A stretch of DNA of 64,000 bases from Paragemmobacter amnigenus (GCF_009908265.2 NZ_JAAATX020000009.1:1-64000); one strand, 5' to 3'. Counted from the first letter of the stretch, positions 8,349-17,577 are shown. The notes: generated by a model from the sequence alone, not told the origin. Numbers and translations: made by a program.

Positions 8349-11300
8349 TTAACAACCTTTGCGTGCATGTAGACCCTGGATGGTGAAGCGTGCAAGCAGG
8401 TGGTCGAGCACGGCGATCCCACTCGCATCGGCGGGACAGAATAGCCGCAGCTTCCAGCTGATGATTTCCGAGAAGAAGCCATCAGCCTTGAGCCGGTCCT
8501 TCTGCGCTTCCGTGAACCCGGAGAGCTCGATCCGGTTGACCCCCATGACGCGGGAGCGGTGCAACTCCATTCCTTCGGCCAGCCGCACCACGGTCTTGCC
8601 CTCCAGAACGAGGGCATGGACCTGCGCTGCACTGAGCTTCGGCGCGTCATCCGCAAGCGTGGTCGCGACCCAGGCGGGTGAGACGCGGCGGCCGATGATG
8701 CGTTGGCCGTCATCGGTTTGGAGCCGGTAGACGCGGGTTTCGTCCTGTGGGAGCTGCTTCCAGATCGGCAACAGAAGCCCCGCGACGATGTGCAGCGTGG
8801 CTTCCGAGAACTCCGGCACCTCAGCCAGTTCCGCGGTCCAGGCGGCGGCGAAGGTGGCGCGGTCGGCTTCCAGCCAGTGGGTGTCCTCCATCATCTTGGC
8901 CGGGACTGTGCTCGCCTCGGTCGGACGGATCAGACGCAGGCGCGGCTCAATGGTGCCGTCGTCCAGCATCAGGCTGGTGGCAGGCACCTGCACGGCGGCC
9001 CGGCCCGAGCGGCTGTTGACCAGGAGCCGTGCCTTCGGGTCATCAAGCCAGTCCAGCGCATCGGCCAGCGAGGTCGGCGTGTTGCGCCGCTTCTCCGCGA
9101 TGGTCAGAAGCTGGGTTTCTGCACCGGAGCCGGGATGGGTGTAGATCACCCGTGCATCCGTGACGTGGAAGCTCTCGGCGCGCAGCGTCTCGAGCCCGAG
9201 GTCATAGACCCCGGCCGCGATGGCGCCCTCGATCCGCTGGTCGAGCAATTCCTCGAAGGCCGAAAACAGCACGGCCTGCATGTCAATCGTCAGCGCCAGC
9301 AGGCGATTGAGGAAGGTCGTGATCGGCGGCAAGTCGTCCTTCAGACCATTGTCATCGGTCAGGCTGAGCCCCGTCGCATCCTCGAAGGCCCCGAGTGAGC
9401 AGCCCGGCACATCGCCGCGATAGAGTTTGCGGTAAAGCTGGCGCAGGGCATCGCGGGCGTAAGGCGACTCGAGGTTGTCCTCGGGTCGGAACAGCCCCTG
9501 CCCGCCGGTCTGGCGCTGGCCGCGCGTGATGGCACCGAGCGTGTCGAGGCGACGGGCGATGGTGCTGAGAAAACGCTTTTCTGCCTTCACATCCGTGGCC
9601 ACGGGCCGGAAGAGCGGCGGCTGCGCCTGATTGGTGCGGTTGGTGCGACCCAGTCCCTGAATGGCCGCATCCGCCTTCCAGCCCGGCTCCAGAAGATAAT
9701 GGACGCGCAGTCGCTGGTTCTTCGCCCCGAGATCTGCATGATAGCTGCGTCCCGTGCCGCCAGCATCTGAGAAGATCAGGATGCGTTTCTGGTCATCCAT
9801 GAAAGAGGCGGTTTCCGCGAGATTGGCAGACCCCGCCCGGCTTTCCACGACGAGGCGCGCGGCATGCCCTTCGCCCTTCCTCACGATGCGGCGCGAGCGG
9901 CCCGTCACTTCCGCCACGAGATCGGTGCCGAAGCGCTGCACGATCTGATCCAGCGCGCCGGGCACGGGGGGAAGCGAGGCCAGCTTTTCGATCAGGGCGT
10001 CGCGGCTGCGGGCAGCCTCCCGACACTCGACGGGCTGGCCATCACCGAACACGGGCCGCGACGACAGTTTGCCCTCGCTGTCAGTGAAGGGCTCATAGAG
10101 CTGCACCGGGAAGGAATGGGCGAGGTAATCGAGGACATATTCCCGCGGGGTGATGTCGGCGCGGATGTCGCTCCATTCCTCGGTCGGGATGTCCGAGAGG
10201 CGACGTTCCATCAGCGCCTCGCCGGTCGAGACGATCTGGATGACGGCGGCATGGCCCGCTGCGAGGTCGGCCTCGATGGACGCGATCAGCGTGGGGGTTT
10301 TCATCGAGGTCAGAAGGTGGCCGAAGAAGCGCTGCTTGGCAGACTCGAAGGCCGAGCGCGCGGCGGACTTGGCCTGGCGGTTCAGCGTGCCGTTGGAGCC
10401 TGTCGAGCTGGCCGGGCCAGTGATGTTGGCGGCCTCCATCGCAGCGGCGAGGTTGTTGTGGATGATGGCGAAAGCCCCGGCATAGGCATCGTAGATGCCG
10501 CGCTGCTCCGGGGTCAGCGCATGCTCCAGCATCTCGTATTCGACGCCGTCATAGGAGAGCGAACGGGCGGTGTAGAGGCCAAGAGACCGCAGGTCGCGGG
10601 CTAACACCTCCATGGCGGCGACGCCGCCTGCCTCAATGGCCTCGACGAATTCGGCGCGCGTTGCGAAGGGGAAGTCTTCCCCGCCCCAAAGGCCGAGGCG
10701 TTGTGCATAGGCGAGGTTGTGAACTGAGGTCGCCCCGGTGGCCGAGACATAGACCACCCGCGCATTCGGTAGCTTGTGCTGCAGGCGCAGGCCTGCCCTG
10801 CCCTGCTGCGAGGCCTCAGTGTCGCCACGCTCGCCCTTCGAGCCGGCGGCATTGGCCATCGCGTGGCTTTCATCGAAGATGATGACACCATCGAAGTCGA
10901 CCCCGAGCCAGTCCGCGATCTGGTCGACGCGGGATTTCTTGGCCCCGCGTTCTTCTGAGCGAAGTGTGGCGTAGGTGGTGAAGAGGATGCCCTCGGTGAG
11001 GGGGATGTCGCGGCCTTGCGCAAAGCGCGACAGCGGCGTGACAAGCAGCCGCTCTTGCCCGAGAGCCGACCAATCGCGCTGAGCATCCTCCAAGAGCTTG
11101 TCGCTCTTTGACACCCAGAGGGCCTTCCGGCGGCCTTGGCACCAGTTGTCGAGCAGTATCCCGGCCGATTGGCGGCCCTTGCCCGCCCCCGTGCCATCGC
11201 CAAGAAAGAAGCCACGACGGAAACGGATGGCGTCAGGGGCATCATCGGGCGCGGCCGAGACCATGTCGCCGGTTTCATCGACTGTCCACGACCCCGCGAG

Positions 11301-12740
11301 ACAGGCGCCATGCGCTTCACCAGCGTAGATCACGGTCTCCAGCTGCGCGTCGGACAGAAGGCCATCGCGCAACACGGCAGCGGGCAGCTTCGGGCGGTAG
11401 CTGGGTTTTGGGGGCGCGGCCGAGGCCATGGCCGCCGATTGCACCAGCTTGGTCGGGTGTGGTTCTGCCCCGGGGATGTCGATCGCCTGCAGGCGGAAGG
11501 TCTCGTAAATCGCATCCGACAGGCGCGCAGTATCATCGTTGTCGCGCCCCTCGCACAGGGTATAGGCGAGGTCTTCGGCCTCGATCTTAGCGATGGCTTG
11601 CGCGGGTTGGGCCGCAGAAGTCACGCGAGATATGCCAATGGCCTTGCGCGTGGAGGGGGCAGAGTTTCCCGCGAAGAGGGAAAAACGGCTCTGACTTGCC
11701 GTGGCGGCCTGATCCGACTCAAAGCGTGGCGGAACGTCAGCGGTGATCCGGGAGAGGAGATGCGCTACATCCGGAGACGTTGGCTGACGCAGGTCAGCGG
11801 TGACGCCACCCATCTCGCCACTATAGCATTTGTCGAAGACCGAAATCCGGGTCTCTAAAGTGGTGCCATGCTTGGCGAAGGCGGCTCCCGACACAGCGCC
11901 GGTGAAAACCAGATGCGCGGACTCGGTTAGGCGGTCGAAAGTCTCGGCCCAGGCCGGAGCGTCGGGCGCGAAACCGGCACCGGTGATGGCGACCAGCCGC
12001 CCACCAGGGGCCAGCCGGGCAAGCGCCGAGCGCAGATGCCGCGCCGTCGCTTCGGTGGTGCGGCCATCGACATTTGCCACCGCCGAGAACGGCGGGTTCA
12101 TCAGGATGACGCTCGGGCGCATGCCCGCGTCGAGATGATCGTCAATCTGCGCGGCGTCAAAGCGAGTGACCGGGCAGCCCGGAAACAGCAGTCGCAGAAG
12201 GTCGGCGCGGGTGTCTGCCAACTCGTTCAGTGCGAGGCTGCCGCCCGCGATCTCGGCGAGGATCGCCAGAAGCCCGGTCCCGGCCGAAGGCTCGAGGACC
12301 AAGTCACGGGGAGTGATCTGCGCAGCCGCGAGCGCCGCGAGTCCCATAGGCAGCGGCGTCGAGAATTGCTGGAATCGCTCCATCTCCTCCGAGCGCCGGG
12401 TGTGCGTGGGCAAGAGGCCCGCCACCTTGGCGAGGATGGGCAGCAGCGCTGCAGGCGAGCCAGCCCGAGCCAACAGCGCACGGCCGAATTTCCGCAGGAA
12501 GAGGACAAGCGCAACCTCGCCCGCCTCATACGCCAGTTTCCAATCCCAAGCGCCCATCGCATCGGTGCCGCCAAAGGTGCGCTCCATTTCGAGACGCAGG
12601 CGCAGGGCGTCGATCTGAAAACCCTGCGCCAGATCCGGCTGCAGAGATTGCGCCACGATCACAATAGCGGCGGCGGTGTCGGGGCATTGCAGCGGGGCTA
12701 CCAGCGGCAGCGCAGTTGCGACTGAAGTCTGAAACGTCAT
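8349..12740 (-). CDS. N6-methyltransferase/strawberry-notch helicase fusion
   Basis: The 1463-residue protein joins two enzymes. Residues about 120-300 are a Rossmann N6-adenine methyltransferase-like domain with EPSAGTG at 150-156 and NPPF at 215-218. Residues about 450-1200 are the strawberry-notch superfamily 2 NTPase with GDGTGAGKG at 514-522, DESH at 623-626 and a late helicase motif GLGRTNRTNQAQPP. The architecture is common on alphaproteobacterial plasmids and recalls phage P1 DarB, which protects incoming DNA from type I restriction. That function here is inference. ATG 12740 has a GGAG site; the longer frame is not needed. It heads an operon with the Toprim gene. Confidence 0.9.
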   Translation of the reverse strand: MTFQTSVATALPLVAPLQCPDTAAAIVIVAQSLQPDLAQGFQIDALRLRLEMERTFGGTDAMGAWDWKLAYEAGEVALVLFLRKFGRALLARAGSPAALLPILAKVAGLLPTHTRRSEEMERFQQFSTPLPMGLAALAAAQITPRDLVLEPSAGTGLLAILAEIAGGSLALNELADTRADLLRLLFPGCPVTRFDAAQIDDHLDAGMRPSVILMNPPFSAVANVDGRTTEATARHLRSALARLAPGGRLVAITGAGFAPDAPAWAETFDRLTESAHLVFTGAVSGAAFAKHGTTLETRISVFDKCYSGEMGGVTADLRQPTSPDVAHLLSRITADVPPRFESDQAATASQSRFSLFAGNSAPSTRKAIGISRVTSAAQPAQAIAKIEAEDLAYTLCEGRDNDDTARLSDAIYETFRLQAIDIPGAEPHPTKLVQSAAMASAAPPKPSYRPKLPAAVLRDGLLSDAQLETVIYAGEAHGACLAGSWTVDETGDMVSAAPDDAPDAIRFRRGFFLGDGTGAGKGRQSAGILLDNWCQGRRKALWVSKSDKLLEDAQRDWSALGQERLLVTPLSRFAQGRDIPLTEGILFTTYATLRSEERGAKKSRVDQIADWLGVDFDGVIIFDESHAMANAAGSKGERGDTEASQQGRAGLRLQHKLPNARVVYVSATGATSVHNLAYAQRLGLWGGEDFPFATRAEFVEAIEAGGVAAMEVLARDLRSLGLYTARSLSYDGVEYEMLEHALTPEQRGIYDAYAGAFAIIHNNLAAAMEAANITGPASSTGSNGTLNRQAKSAARSAFESAKQRFFGHLLTSMKTPTLIASIEADLAAGHAAVIQIVSTGEALMERRLSDIPTEEWSDIRADITPREYVLDYLAHSFPVQLYEPFTDSEGKLSSRPVFGDGQPVECREAARSRDALIEKLASLPPVPGALDQIVQRFGTDLVAEVTGRSRRIVRKGEGHAARLVVESRAGSANLAETASFMDDQKRILIFSDAGGTGRSYHADLGAKNQRLRVHYLLEPGWKADAAIQGLGRTNRTNQAQPPLFRPVATDVKAEKRFLSTIARRLDTLGAITRGQRQTGGQGLFRPEDNLESPYARDALRQLYRKLYRGDVPGCSLGAFEDATGLSLTDDNGLKDDLPPITTFLNRLLALTIDMQAVLFSAFEELLDQRIEGAIAAGVYDLGLETLRAESFHVTDARVIYTHPGSGAETQLLTIAEKRRNTPTSLADALDWLDDPKARLLVNSRSGRAAVQVPATSLMLDDGTIEPRLRLIRPTEASTVPAKMMEDTHWLEADRATFAAAWTAELAEVPEFSEATLHIVAGLLLPIWKQLPQDETRVYRLQTDDGQRIIGRRVSPAWVATTLADDAPKLSAAQVHALVLEGKTVVRLAEGMELHRSRVMGVNRIELSGFTEAQKDRLKADGFFSEIISWKLRLFCPADASGIAVLDHLLARFTIQGLHARKGC

Positions 12741-12858
12741 CGGGGATCTCCGGATTGGGACAAGGACAAACCGTCGGGGCACTCTCTCTGTCCCCCTTCG
12801 GTTTAGCCTTTTCCCGCTCCCCTCTGCCTCTCAAACCCCGGAACTACGGATGCGCGGC

Positions 12859-12887
12859 TTGATTTTGTTCCCTTAATGTTCTATATA
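12859..12887 (+). promoter_or_regulatory. Probable sigma-70 promoter for the 98-residue gene
   Basis: TTGATT at 12859-12864 and TATATA at 12882-12887 are separated by 17 bases, close to the housekeeping consensus. The stretch is conspicuously AT-rich in a GC-rich neighbourhood. The ribosome site GGGAG (about 12905) and ATG 12917 follow. Confidence 0.65.
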
Positions 12888-12916
12888 CAAACTCAACGCC
12901 ACAAGGGAGATATCCC

Positions 12917-13213
12917 ATGGAAGCCACGACCTTTGCCCTGCCCGCCACCCCGCGTCAGATCGCCTATGCGCGGTCATTGGCCCTGCGAAACCAGACCCTG
13001 CTGCCGTGGGAGATCCAGCAGGATCGGCGCTCCTTAAGCACCTGGATCGATGCGCAGGCGCAGATGAAACCCCTCTCCGCGCTCGACAGCCGGCCGTCCT
13101 CCAAGCAGGTCGCCTTTGCCGAGCGTCTCGCACGCATCAAACGGCGCGCTGTCCCGGATGAATGCTTTCGCGATAAAGGCCTGATGTCGAAGTGGATCGA
13201 CGGGAATAGGTGA
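12917..13213 (+). CDS. Conserved small plasmid protein with internal duplication
   Basis: The product has 98 residues and two similar halves. Residues 11-45 begin TPRQIAYARSLALR and end LSTWID. Residues 60-95 begin SSKQVAFAERLARIKRR and end LMSKWID. Aligned, they share Q, A, A, L-A, P, E, D and a terminal S-x-W-I-D, so an ancestral unit of about 35 residues was probably duplicated. It is basic overall, consistent with nucleic acid binding, but I recognise no named family. ATG 12917 has a GGGAG ribosome site at the right distance. It points away from the strawberry-notch operon and shares the 176-base intergenic region with it. Confidence 0.75.
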   Translation: MEATTFALPATPRQIAYARSLALRNQTLLPWEIQQDRRSLSTWIDAQAQMKPLSALDSRPSSKQVAFAERLARIKRRAVPDECFRDKGLMSKWIDGNR

Positions 13214-13230
13214 ACTTAGCTGGACTGCAG

Positions 13231-14253
13231 CTAGGTCTGCGGCGCGAGAGCGTTTGCCTTACGTGCGATGATTTCACACCGCTCCATGAGCAGGTGAAAT
13301 GCTTCGGGCTCCGTCGCGAAGAGCCCGTCCTCCGACATGCGTCGGTAGTCTTCAGCCAGTAGATCAAAGGCTGCTCCGGCAGGAACCAGCTGCAACCTAC
13401 CAGTGACCGCAGCCAGATAGTCGATCTTCTGGCCGTGCGAATCCTTTTCCGCAAAGAACATGCTTTTGTGGCTGGCGACAGCACGCGCAAGGGCATGATC
13501 GCCAATGGCAGCGTCAGCAATGCCGGCGGCGTCAAGTCGGGTGAGGTCGTGCCAGTGCCTGGAAAATCTGTCGCCCCGCATGCGCTCTTGCTGGCAGAAG
13601 ACGTGTATGGCGGTGGCCTTCTCCCAGAAAGTACGTTCTGCATGCATAACCCGGGGAAGGGCTGTTGGGAAACTCACCCCTTCGACAGGCCCCGCCGCGT
13701 CACAAACGATGCTGCGCATTGATGCGGGCTCACCTGTCGATCTTGCCCCGAATTCGAGCATGACACTTGGTGAGACATATCCCGTACCTTTGGCGACTGG
13801 CGGGTAGTCGATGAAGAGCTTGTCGCCATCTGGGCGGATCGCTGCTTGAAGGCCCTGCAGAGCAATAGCCTTCGTGATGATCGGCTGAACTGTGTCCGCG
13901 ACCCAAAGGGGCAGAACCTCGCGAACCCGACGCGACCACCGGCGCTCTTCGCTGGTCGTCGCAGGAATGGCGTTACCCCGCGCCTCCACCAACTCAGGCA
14001 CGAGGGCGCGGATGTCATAGGTCAGATCGACATCTTCAGAAAACCGGTCAATGACGCCGTAGGCTTTCGAAAGAGAGGTGCCGCCCTTGAACACCAGATC
14101 GTCTTTGACAGCGGATTCAAAAAGAACCTGCAAGGCCCAGACGACCCACACATCCTTTTCCAACAGATGCGAGGGCCGACCGAGACGATCTGCGGCAATA
14201 CCCAAAACATCGAGGCGATCAGCCGCCTCGAGGGTTAGAAATGCTTCAGCCAT
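13231..14253 (-). CDS. AbiEii-type toxin, nucleotidyltransferase
   Basis: The 340-residue protein has the nucleotidyltransferase signature FKGGTSLSKAYG, then RFSEDVDL with the two metal-binding aspartates, and further on the ERTFWEKATAIH motif shared by the AbiEii/AbiGii family. These toxins use NTPs to modify RNA (tRNA acceptor ends in related MenT proteins) and arrest growth. They act in phage abortive infection and in plasmid or element stability. Length and motifs are complete. ATG 14253 lies eight bases inside the antitoxin gene, which implies translational coupling and antitoxin-first synthesis. An in-frame extension upstream is unlikely because it would overlap the antitoxin further. 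The exact RNA substrate cannot be told from sequence. Confidence 0.9.
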   Translation of the reverse strand: MAEAFLTLEAADRLDVLGIAADRLGRPSHLLEKDVWVVWALQVLFESAVKDDLVFKGGTSLSKAYGVIDRFSEDVDLTYDIRALVPELVEARGNAIPATTSEERRWSRRVREVLPLWVADTVQPIITKAIALQGLQAAIRPDGDKLFIDYPPVAKGTGYVSPSVMLEFGARSTGEPASMRSIVCDAAGPVEGVSFPTALPRVMHAERTFWEKATAIHVFCQQERMRGDRFSRHWHDLTRLDAAGIADAAIGDHALARAVASHKSMFFAEKDSHGQKIDYLAAVTGRLQLVPAGAAFDLLAEDYRRMSEDGLFATEPEAFHLLMERCEIIARKANALAPQT

Positions 14254-14839
14254 GCGCGACTTTACCAACAGTGCGGGCAAGCCATGTGGGGAACTGGGGT
14301 GCCGCCATCACCAACTCCATCAACACGGCATTCGGCAGTTTTGCCTTTAGCGTTTGCAACGCGCTCTCTGCCTGCTCTGGCCCGAGCCATGCCAAGGCCC
14401 TGACGGCCTGCCCAGCAGTTTTGCCGGCAAGCGAGAGCTGCCACTTCGGCGCATGGCGCAGCTCGACGGATTGCTTGCCCATCGTCAGGGTTCGGCTGCG
14501 CCCAGAGGTCAGGTAAACAGACCGGACAGGTACTTGAGTCGTTAGGCCAAGCGCATTCGCAGCGGCGGCACCGTTGGGCACAATGACCTCTCCACGTTGC
14601 TGAGCCAAAGCCTCAACTGCTTGCTCAATCGAAGGGCTTCTCGGCCCAAACCGCGTTTGGACAGGACGCAGATAAACGCCACGCCCGGCCCGGATGAGTT
14701 GGCCGCGCTCGGTCAGGCGCGAGAGGGCCTGATCCACTGCAGCCCGCGATCCGAGGTGCAATAACCCCTTCGCCGCAAGCGGCGTTCCTTCTGGCAAGGC
14801 GGCAGCCTGCTGGATGATCTGTTCTGAAAGTCGTTCCAT
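14246..14839 (-). CDS. AbiEi-type antitoxin (DUF6088-like winged helix)
   Basis: The 197-residue protein starts with a winged-helix segment, residues 1-60 (GTPLAAKGLLHLGSRAAVDQALSRLTERGQLIRAGRGVYLRP). A C-terminal antitoxin domain follows. This is the layout of type IV AbiEi antitoxins, which bind DNA cooperatively to repress their own operon and neutralise AbiEii without stable complex formation. The ATG at 14839 has a GGAG site. The gene precedes and overlaps the toxin by eight bases. The perfect inverted repeat at 14850-14879, just upstream of its start, is the obvious operator. The DUF6088 name is from memory of similar N-terminal sequences and is less certain than the pairing itself. Confidence 0.88.
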   Translation of the reverse strand: MERLSEQIIQQAAALPEGTPLAAKGLLHLGSRAAVDQALSRLTERGQLIRAGRGVYLRPVQTRFGPRSPSIEQAVEALAQQRGEVIVPNGAAAANALGLTTQVPVRSVYLTSGRSRTLTMGKQSVELRHAPKWQLSLAGKTAGQAVRALAWLGPEQAESALQTLKAKLPNAVLMELVMAAPQFPTWLARTVGKVAHG

Positions 14840-14849
14840 GATCTTTCTC

Positions 14850-14879
14850 CTGTCAGAAATATACGCAAGTTTCTGACAG
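14850..14879. promoter_or_regulatory. Perfect inverted-repeat operator of the AbiE pair
   Basis: CTGTCAGAAA (14850-14859) and TTTCTGACAG (14870-14879) are perfect complements separated by 10 bases. The repeat begins 11 bases upstream of the antitoxin ATG on the minus strand. AbiEi antitoxins are known to bind inverted repeats in their own promoters, so self-repression is the simplest reading. Confidence 0.75.
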
Positions 14880-14897
14880 TTTGCAATGCGCGCCACT

Positions 14898-15038
14898 TCA
14901 ACTTGACCCAAACCGCCGCCCTCCTTCGGTGAAGGTGTACTCGTTGACGATGATGCCCTCCTCGATGGCCTCGTCCGACGTGAGGTGATCGTATTCGGCC
15001 TGAAGCTGCCGATAGAGCCAACGGGCCATCTCAGGGTC
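14898..15038 (-). pseudogene. C-terminal remnant of the antitoxin-like gene split by the serine-recombinase element
   Basis: The minus strand encodes NDPEMARWLYRQLQAEY, continues with about 30 further residues and ends ...EGGRRFG and TGA at 14898. This is the usual C-terminus of the antitoxin-of-stability-system-like proteins whose N-terminal 180 residues are encoded at 17598-18137. Removing 15039-17597 restores a continuous frame, ...LADND-PEMARWLYRQ. There is no start codon or promoter of its own, so it is a remnant. Confidence 0.8.
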
Positions 15039-15061
15039 ATTCTGCCCATATCGGCGAGTTT

Positions 15062-15511
15062 GTGACCGTGCATTACCCTTACCACCCGCTTTTCGGAAGG
15101 CGGGTGCGGTGCGAAGGCGTCGATCGGTCCCGGAACGGTGCGATGGCGCGCGTTGAAGCCGCGCCGGGGCATGTCATCATAATTTCCACCTGGATGCTCG
15201 ATCCGGTCGCCTGCGTGGGCATGGCGATTGGCGAGGCGCGCGTTTCGCTTAGCGCCCTCGTCGAACTCGCCGAATTCCTCGCCACTCATCGCGGACGGGT
15301 ATGCTCCTCGACTGTAAGTTCAGTTCTGGAGATTCCCCCCGATGAAGCGATCGACATCGAATCCGCCCGAGAGTTCCCGCCAAATGATCATGGCGTTCGA
15401 TTCCCACAAGATGCGCGGCATGAGCCCGAGGCAACGCGAAGCAGTCCTGGTGGCGCTGGCGAACCTGCTGATGGAGGCGACCGAGGCTGCCGGGAAGGAG
15501 GAGCCGCATGA
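15062..15511 (+). CDS. DUF5372-like protein of the recombinase element
   Basis: The first 95 residues (HYPYHPLFGRRVRC, then a region ending SLSALVELAEFLA) resemble the short DUF5372 proteins that sit directly upstream of serine recombinases in rhizobial and rhodobacterial elements. The open frame is 149 residues, but the last 57 overlap the next small gene in another frame and are rich in P, G and E. The functional part is therefore probably the first 95. Function is unknown, perhaps a recombination accessory factor. The family name is from pattern memory, so it is tentative. Confidence 0.6.
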   Translation: MTVHYPYHPLFGRRVRCEGVDRSRNGAMARVEAAPGHVIIISTWMLDPVACVGMAIGEARVSLSALVELAEFLATHRGRVCSSTVSSVLEIPPDEAIDIESAREFPPNDHGVRFPQDARHEPEATRSSPGGAGEPADGGDRGCREGGAA

Positions 15512-15521
15512 ACGCGCTTAG
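15342..15521 (+). CDS. 59-residue recombinase accessory ORF
   Basis: This short frame encodes a helical, charged protein with the segment MRGMSPRQREAVLVALANLL. Similar small proteins with an L/M-S-P-x-x-R motif are typical just upstream of this class of serine recombinase. Its end overlaps the recombinase start by 14 bases, and its start lies inside the DUF5372-like frame. The three genes therefore form a compressed, probably translationally coupled cassette. Function unknown. Confidence 0.6.
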   Translation: MKRSTSNPPESSRQMIMAFDSHKMRGMSPRQREAVLVALANLLMEATEAAGKEEPHERA

Positions 15522-17577
15522 CCCTCTTCCCCCGGCAATTCTGAAGCGCAAGGCTGTCGTTTATGTGCGGCAATCGACACAAAGTCAGGTCCTGCACAAT
15601 CTTGAAAGCCAGCGAAGCCAGTACGACCTTGTGAATACGGCTCGTCGGCATGGATTCCAACAGGTCGAGGTCATCGACGATGATCTCGGGCGCTCAGCCA
15701 GCGGCGCTGTCGCCCGCCCAGGCTTCGAACGTCTCGTCGCCTGGCTCTGCGCCGGGGATGTGGGCGCAGTGCTTTGCCTCGACGCTTCGCGCCTCGCCCG
15801 AAACGGGCGTGACTGGCACCACCTGCTGGAGCTTTGCGGTCTAGCCGACGCACGGGTCATCGACCAAGACGGCATTTACAATCCTTGTTCCCCCAATGAT
15901 CGTCTGTTGCTCGGCATGAAGGGAACGATCAGCGAGTTCGAACTCGGCATTCTACGGGCGCGTATGCTCGAGGCGGCTCGGTCCAAGGCCAAACGGGGCG
16001 AGCTGCGCATCAACGTACCCATCGGCTATGTTTGGCACCGCGATGCGGGCCTTGGATTTGATCCCGATCTGCGTGTGCAGGAGGCCATCCGCCTGATCTT
16101 CAGCCGCTTCCGGGAACTGAAAAGCGGCCGTCAGGTCCTTTTGTCGCTGACGCAGGACAAGCTCTCGTTCCCACGCCCATCCGAAGGGCGATACATGACC
16201 TCATTCGATTGGACACCAGTCCGGTATCGTAACGTTATCTCTGTGCTAAAGAACCCCTTCTATGCTGGGATCTACGCTTATGGGAAAAGCGGACCCCGCG
16301 CCGAGATAGTCGATGGGCGAGCACACAAGTCCTACGGCCATGGCAAGCCCATGGAAGAATGGGAGATCTTTCTGAAGGACCACCATGAAGGTTATATCGG
16401 CTGGGAAGAATATGAGCGCAATCTGGGCCACCTGGCGACCAATGCGCACGGTCGGAAAGGCGGTGTAAAGTCTGGGCGCGGCGGGCGCGCGCTGCTCTCT
16501 GGGTTGATGTCCTGCGCGCGATGCGGCTGCCGTATCACGGTCACCTATCCCGGCCAGGCCCTGAGCCCGGTCTACCGTTGCGACTATATGAATTCGATGC
16601 TTGGCCACAACCGGTGTCTTCATTTTGGCGGGTCGCGGATCGACGCCGCGATCGCCGCGGAGATTCTTCGCGTGGTGCAGCCCGTTGCGGTAGAAGCAGC
16701 TAGGGAGGCAGAACGAATGCTGACAATGGCCAGCGAAGAACGACGACGCGCTGCGGAACTCGACTTGCAGAAGGCGCAGTATGAGGCTGGGCTGGCAGAG
16801 CGCCGCTATGCGGCCTGCGATCCCGAGAACCGGCTTATTGCCGCAACGCTTGAACGGAACTGGGAGGCGACCCTGCAGCGTCTCGAGGCGTGCAGAATGC
16901 GCGTTGACGTTGGGGAGGCCCCCATCGCCGCAGTGGAACCGCCCGACCTTGAGGGCTTGGCTGAAGACGTGGCCGCGGCCTGGAACGCGGCTGGCGTCAG
17001 CGCACGGACTCGCCAACGCTTGGTGCGCACGCTGATCAAAGACATTGTCGCGGACGTCGATGAGCAAAGTCGCGAAGTGATCCTGACCATCCACTGGCAA
17101 GGTGGCCAACACTCCCAGCTGCGCGTCAAGAAGCCCAAACCCGGCCAGCATGGCCGCGTGACTTCCGAAGATGCTTTGACCTTGATCCGATCCATGGCCG
17201 GGCGTTGGAGTGATAGTGACATTGCGGCGACGCTCAACCGAATGAGCCTGCGCACGGGGTGCGATCACAGTTGGACTGCGAAGCGTGTTTCCTCCACCCG
17301 GAAGATCAATGGCATACGAGCTTACGCGTCAGCCGACAAACAGGGCGGGTGGCTGACGATGGCCGAAGCGGCAGAGAAGCTCGGCGTGTCACATCACGTT
17401 GTCCGCCGCTTGATCAAAGAGAAAATCCTGCCTGCTGAACAGGTTATGCGGCATGCTCCACATCAGATAAAGGTTGTCGATCTGGAGCGCGAGGAGGTTG
17501 TCGAAGCCGTGAAGCACCGTAAAGCCCCGTGTCGCGACCCTCGGCAAGCCACGCTCCCAATGATTACAAACACTTAG
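15508..17577 (+). CDS. Large serine recombinase
   Basis: The 689-residue protein has an N-terminal resolvase/invertase catalytic domain with the nucleophile in VVYVRQST (Ser23) and the conserved DASRLARNGRDW and GTISEFELGILRARM segments. A recombinase domain follows, then a zinc ribbon (CARCGCR, with later RCD and RCLHFGG) and a coiled-coil region near 390-450. The C-terminus carries an added helix-turn-helix (WLTMAEAAEKLGVSHHVVRRLIKE), resembling the excisionase/MerR-type DNA-binding fold. These enzymes catalyse integration and excision at short att sites with a two-base crossover. The frame is intact. It is the only recombinase in the element and probably moved it into the antitoxin-like gene. 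Confidence 0.92.
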   Translation: MNALSPLPPAILKRKAVVYVRQSTQSQVLHNLESQRSQYDLVNTARRHGFQQVEVIDDDLGRSASGAVARPGFERLVAWLCAGDVGAVLCLDASRLARNGRDWHHLLELCGLADARVIDQDGIYNPCSPNDRLLLGMKGTISEFELGILRARMLEAARSKAKRGELRINVPIGYVWHRDAGLGFDPDLRVQEAIRLIFSRFRELKSGRQVLLSLTQDKLSFPRPSEGRYMTSFDWTPVRYRNVISVLKNPFYAGIYAYGKSGPRAEIVDGRAHKSYGHGKPMEEWEIFLKDHHEGYIGWEEYERNLGHLATNAHGRKGGVKSGRGGRALLSGLMSCARCGCRITVTYPGQALSPVYRCDYMNSMLGHNRCLHFGGSRIDAAIAAEILRVVQPVAVEAAREAERMLTMASEERRRAAELDLQKAQYEAGLAERRYAACDPENRLIAATLERNWEATLQRLEACRMRVDVGEAPIAAVEPPDLEGLAEDVAAAWNAAGVSARTRQRLVRTLIKDIVADVDEQSREVILTIHWQGGQHSQLRVKKPKPGQHGRVTSEDALTLIRSMAGRWSDSDIAATLNRMSLRTGCDHSWTAKRVSSTRKINGIRAYASADKQGGWLTMAEAAEKLGVSHHVVRRLIKEKILPAEQVMRHAPHQIKVVDLEREEVVEAVKHRKAPCRDPRQATLPMITNT

